DNA of 64,000 nt from Pyrrhosoma nymphula. Taxonomy: Eukaryota > Arthropoda > Insecta > Odonata > Coenagrionidae. Of the stretch, positions 59,906-64,000 are shown piece after piece (positions within the stretch are counted from its first letter, which is position 1; each line of letters opens with the position of its first letter). Made by a program: the position numbers and the translations under genes. The DNA is taken from assembly GCA_963573305.1 (NCBI GenBank), contig OY754329.1:148687266-148751265 (forward strand). The letters are read 5' to 3'. A model generated the notes under the pieces. The model saw nothing but the letters and a program-made list of their open reading frames with translations, searched no databases and was not told the origin of the DNA.

Positions 59906-62734
59906 TTGCGCAAAAAATTACGCGAGCACCTCCCTGGTCCCTATTCCACCCCTTCACCCCCTCCGCATTCTTCCTCTTCAGATGTAAAACCCTGCATATA
60001 CCTATCTATCTATAAATGTCATCGTTGACAACGATAAACAACCACCCGCTAAATAAAATAAAATAGCTGACAACTGTATTACGCGCTATCTTTTCCCCAT
60101 AGAGCTGATGATTTTTAAAATACAGGAATTCCGAGTCTCAAATGGCTACCAACTAACCAAACGCCCAGCAACACAGCTTGCTAAACTAGCACGAGGCCTG
60201 TAGTGTCCAGTATGTCAGGCGCCTTAAAAAGTCCGTAGAACACTCAAAAATAACCAGGATGAACAATGTGATGAAAATAAAACTATTTGTACGACTCCAC
60301 ACTAGTCTACCCAATCGATTTTGATACGAAATTTATCGGGTCAATAAAACGCTTGCGTGGAATAGTACAGCTATCTTTTAACCATGTTTCACGTCGTGGA
60401 ACTTCATAAAGTATCGTCTGATTGTATTAGTGCAAAATGTGCACGTTAATTGATCAAAGCGGAAAGAATAATAAAAGTACAACGTATTACAACACTTAAA
60501 TTTAGCATCTTATCTTATGGAGGTAATCACAAAAGTCCTACAAAGATATAGGACAGCGATTGTTACCAAAGAGGCCAGAGCAAAAGAACAGCACGTCTAC
60601 ATAATCATCTAATTACATTCAGTGAAGGGCAGGATATGCTTACCGAGATGGCACTTTCGTGACGAAACATCAAGTGAAGAAGAGTTTCCCAAACCCGTGG
60701 ATTAAATAAAGCGATAAGATTTTATTTCAATTCAATTGTTATAATGTACAGTCTCAATTCTTTCACACAAGGGAATTGATGTGAGCAATCCCAGCAGTAA
60801 ACAGTGATGAAACAAGTTATCGCTCATTAAATTAAACTTTTTTTCGTCAAAAAACACTAAGGGGACAACCGATTGCATTTCACTTCGAGGTGAAATCTCG
60901 TCTTATTCCTTAATAAAGGCCATTTCCTAATTCAAAAGCATTTTATCTTATGTCGCCACACAAGACATCCCACGGTTTCCACACTGGCTTGATTAAACAT
61001 GTACATTTGGATTGGCAATGACAGATCCTACAGCCTCCATGGGACCCTAGAGTCGTTGAAGGACCGTTTAATACCGGAGACCGTCTTCCCTATTCCGCAC
61101 CAGCACTTAAAACCTCTCTCCATTAAACGCACCATTGCTAATCTATTGAATTCTCCGAGGCCATAATCAAGGACAACTATGAAGGGGCTCGAAACGACCA
61201 ACACCGTGAAAAGTAGGAAGGATATCGAGGAAGATGGATGGATAGTTGTCTTAAAGTCGGCCTCATAAGTTCTCTTACCCACCTGGAAGTCTGAAAGTAG
61301 GTTAATTTCGTTAACGTTCAACACTAAGGACGTTGCGGTCATTTGTTTGGGTTGAAAAAAACACAAGGCAATGAGGATATCCTCATGAAAATAAACGGAA
61401 AATACTAATCGATAAAAGCGGCAAATAAAGTGGGCCGGGGACTTCTGGAGCGATGAATGATAATGACAAATTTATCGTACAAAACTCTTGAAACTTGCAT
61501 CAACCAAATGTACATGCTCCTAGCGGTATCGAGGACCAACGCGGGAAAAGCAGCAACACGGGACACAGAAAAATTGTTAGCTTAAGAGCCTCTGTGATGG
61601 TCTTAATAGCGAACATTAGTTTAATTTAATAATGAACGACGGGTGTGCGTTTGAATAAACGTTTGTTGAAAGAAATATTTAAGGTGGCTGGTTCGAAATT
61701 TTGAAGTGTATATATTTTCTTCGTAATCACATTGTTCCTTTAATGATGGTCTAAAATTCTACGGGAAAAAATTTGGGGGTTTTCCATGTAGTTTTAGAGT
61801 AATTTAAGGTTTTTTTAACATGGGGCCTTATGGCGCACCCCGCTTCGTAAGGGTCAATTACGTATTATTTACGTTTCTACCATACAAATTCTCACCAAAA
61901 ACTGAAATGATGTGGATTTTCGCACCATTTCGTTCCACCCGAATTTTGACCCCGTGCTGAAATCGAAAAAAAAAAACTAGAAACAAAGCAGAAGTGGTTA
62001 TTTCAAGGTGGAATTTGAAATCTTCGCTAGATAACTCTGGATTGATTGTTGCGCGGAAAATTGCACGTCATTTATCATAGCTATCTACATAGATGTCTAG
62101 ATTCACACATAGATATGACTCAAAGTTCAATACTTTCAGTGGAAAACGTCCGCCGATGATTTTCTCTGAACACATTCGTATATAAGTCGTTGCGGTTACT
62201 CTGGGAGTTCTCTTATGAAATAATAATCTACTTGTTTGCATAAAACAATTTATTGACTTTAGCGTAATGTATGTTCGCTTTGAAAAATACCAGCAATCTT
62301 TATAATACAAGATATACTCTTTTCATAATTAATTTTTGCTTTAAATTATGCAACAAAAAATATTTACAAACCGATATGAGAAAATATTCATATTATAGGT
62401 CTCTACTAAGACTAGTGCGTGAATCCAAAGAGAAAAGTTGTAGCCGTTGGCTACAGCGTAAATAGAATCGAATTTTTTATCGTGTAGCGGAGCCCGAGCC
62501 TACTCGCCGGCTGCTATGCGTACAGTAACTCGGCTATTGCGTTAGTACGCTGATAACGCACAGTAACCGACTGACCGGCACGTAATAAGTTCGAAATGTT
62601 ATGGCAATAAGCAGTTTTCCCGATGAATTTTAATGCTCTCAATGTTGGGATATAGAAACATACCGTATTTTCGATAACTATGAACACCTTACCATTGTTT
62701 TGTTGTAAGATACGTGAAAAATTTTCGTCTTTTT
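59906..62734. other. non-coding; possible worn LINE tail near 60150-60290
   Basis: At about 60150-60290 a plus-strand frame shows AKLARGL…CPVCQAP…KNNQDEQCDENK, faintly like the cysteine-containing C-terminus of R1/I-type LINEs; too worn to call. A perfect TCTATCTATC patch lies near 60001. Elsewhere AT-rich with nothing recognised except the open frame at 61028-61366. Confidence 0.35.
61028..61366 (-). CDS. unrecognised 112-codon open frame with one hydrophobic segment
   Basis: The minus-strand frame starts at an ATG and has a hydrophobic stretch (SISFLLFTVLVVSSPFIVVL, residues about 48-67) that could span a membrane. It is followed by GLGEFNRLAMVRLMERGFKC and W. The pattern F-N-R…RLMERGF…W recalls the end of the ligand-binding domain of ionotropic receptors, but the third membrane helix that should follow is absent, and no exon signals or partner exons were found. 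Chance is the safer explanation; I list it because it is the only host-like frame. Confidence 0.15.
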   Translation of the reverse strand: MCFFQPKQMTATSLVLNVNEINLLSDFQVGKRTYEADFKTTIHPSSSISFLLFTVLVVSSPFIVVLDYGLGEFNRLAMVRLMERGFKCWCGIGKTVSGIKRSFNDSRVPWRL

Positions 62735-62893
62735 TATTTTATTTTTATTTATTTTATTTATTTTATTTTATATTACCACCGAAAACAGCACACATTGGCC
62801 TTTACATCGGGGTATTTTAACAATCAACAACGGACAAGCACAAACAACCATGTCCTGGGAAGTGAAAAATCCTCCCCAGGCGGGATTCGAACC
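62735..62893 (-). mobile_element. tRNA-derived SINE, 5'-truncated
   Basis: On the minus strand: B box GGTTCGAATCC (62893-62883), CCGCCTGGGGAGGATTTTTC, CCCAGGACATGGTTGTTTG, a body with CCCCGATGTAAAGG, then a tail of (AAAT)n and (AAAAT)n type at 62735-62777. The B box with no matching A box upstream suggests the tRNA-related head is cut or worn. It shares its core and tail with 32632-32752, so this is one SINE family with at least two copies in the window. Confidence 0.65.
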
Positions 62894-64000
62894 GTAATAT
62901 ATCCGAAATATATTACTCGGAAATACCGCGTAATATATTTTCTGGATGAATAATTGTCCTATTTAAGCCAAAAGTTATACTCGGAAGGGCCTCCTGTCTC
63001 AATGAATGTAATTAAAATTAGTCGGTGACCAAGTGTTCACTGAAAAAATTCATGAATGTACCTTTTGAAAGACACCCAGTTAATCTGGACTTCGCATAAC
63101 AGATAAAACCTGTCGCCCCATACAGCGCAATTGCACAAACCCCGTATAGTCCGGATTAGCGAGTGTTTACTATTAAACTCATGAGGCCCATTTTGAAAGT
63201 GAATTTCAAACAGCCCTTTCTTAATGAGTACTTACACTATAAAATAAACGTATCGTCATATTTTCACCTGAGTAATCTAATAGTTTAAGCATGATGAAGA
63301 CGAGTGAGTGAGTCAGAATATAGCCTTTTGTGGTAGTGGAGATTTCATCACCTTGAATGATACCTCAAAGTACCCATTTCCAACAACTAGATGTCTGCAC
63401 CTCGAGCAAAATTTACACTTTAGGATTCTTCATACATAGAGTACCTACATAATTATTTCTTGCAAATTTGGTGACATTTGAGAACTGCACAGGTAACTGA
63501 CAACAGCGCATATGTACTTCATCTTTTCAAAAACATAAGCCAGCTCCATTATTTTTATGATATTATGCAAAAAATAGATGTTCCCAATATTCTGCAAATA
63601 ACGAATAATTTAAAAACTAGGATATGAAGGCAATTATAAATTAGATTATAAATTAGAATAAAGTTAAACCATGCACAAACTAAAGATCTGAAATTTCCAA
63701 AAGTATACTTTAACCCTTTTGCACTTGAGTCATATGAAAGGAAATGCTCTTACTCTGTTGCTACTAGCATGAGCATTTCCTCTCTTCTGCTGTACAGAGC
63801 TCTCTCATGATGATTAATCACATGTGTTCTTGCTCTTCGTTTGTCTTGCTACCCAAGACAGTAGGAAGCTGGTCCCTTCCTGTGCCATGGAACTCCCCTC
63901 TGTAACCCATTAGCAGCCACTCGCAGCCATAGGCATATCCAGGGGGGTTTTGGGGGTTGTAACAACCCCACATTGATAAAAAATACGTAAAAATGATGTT
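62894..64000. other. non-coding; small hairpin at 63739-63781
   Basis: AGGAAATGCTC (63739-63749) and GAGCATTTCCT (63771-63781) form 11-bp perfect arms around a 21-nt loop. At the window edge, GGCATATCCAGGGGGGTTTTG (about 63932) and GGGGGTTGTAACAACCCC look like the start of another dispersed repeat that continues beyond the window. Nothing else recognised. Confidence 0.45.

Noticed and set aside
60150..60290. Additional R1/I-type LINE zinc-knuckle remnant
   Set aside because: Only a few Cys/Asp positions agree, with stops between them; too weak to call.
1..64000. Bacterial-type features: operons, CRISPR arrays, prophage, origins
   Set aside because: No spaced direct repeats of CRISPR type and no dense coding; LINEs, SINE promoters, intron-like borders and eukaryotic DNA transposons mark nuclear animal DNA.

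Overview
The window looks like repeat-dense, AT-rich animal DNA, most likely from an arthropod and probably an insect with a large genome. The evidence is the mix of mobile elements: non-LTR retrotransposon (LINE) remnants, a Transib-type DNA transposon, Helitron-like elements, a hAT-like element, MITEs, tRNA-derived SINEs, and foldbacks carrying hammerhead-ribozyme-like cores. I see no bacterial gene organisation and no host exon that I can defend. The window is best read as intergenic or deep intronic sequence. The species cannot be named from sequence alone.

Layout. 1-4333 holds nothing I recognise. 4334-4372 is a decayed hammerhead-like motif. 4411-6096 is a Helitron-like element with a 1-kb LINE fragment nested inside it and bounded by an 18-bp target duplication. 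6966-7424 is a TA-flanked MITE. 8785-10688 is an inverted second copy of the Helitron-like family with about 1.25 kb of extra sequence. 10689-16675 is CpG-richer patches and simple repeats only. LINE C-terminal fragments lie at 16676-16933 and 17936-18112, and a longer one-frame LINE pseudogene (R1/LOA/I-like) at 19010-20359.

23944-27396 is a complete-ended Transib transposon, the superfamily related to RAG1. It has 43-bp terminal inverted repeats that begin CACTGTG and resemble V(D)J recombination signals, a CGTCG/CGTCC target duplication, and a broken transposase lacking the middle of the catalytic core. 30478-30840 is another LINE remnant, 32390-32445 a perfect 26-bp hairpin, and 32632-32752 a SINE. 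32824-35194 is a small MITE split by a 2.16-kb DNA transposon (32988-35143). That transposon has GGGCATTTCCA ends, a TACT duplication, repeated subterminal GGTAATTCCGTCAC boxes, and one intact 213-codon reading frame, the best-preserved coding sequence in the window.

The right half holds a LINE remnant (36343-36717), a foldback with a compact hammerhead-like core (43686-43856), a tRNA-like SINE head (47978-48053), a hAT-like MITE (51973-52587), a reverse-strand LINE tail (54113-54360), a tRNA-like inverted repeat (54578-54762), a second hammerhead-bearing foldback with perfect 37-bp arms (55821-55943), diverged and tandem repeats (57514-58290, 58401-58566), a LINE fragment (59562-59905), and a SINE (62735-62893).

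Nothing here works together as a pathway. The history is one of successive and nested insertion followed by decay. Every protein-coding trace belongs to a mobile element, and only the 33910-34550 frame is free of internal stops. The most interesting material is the Transib element, the hammerhead-like foldbacks, and the GGGCATTTCC transposon, whose superfamily I could not assign.
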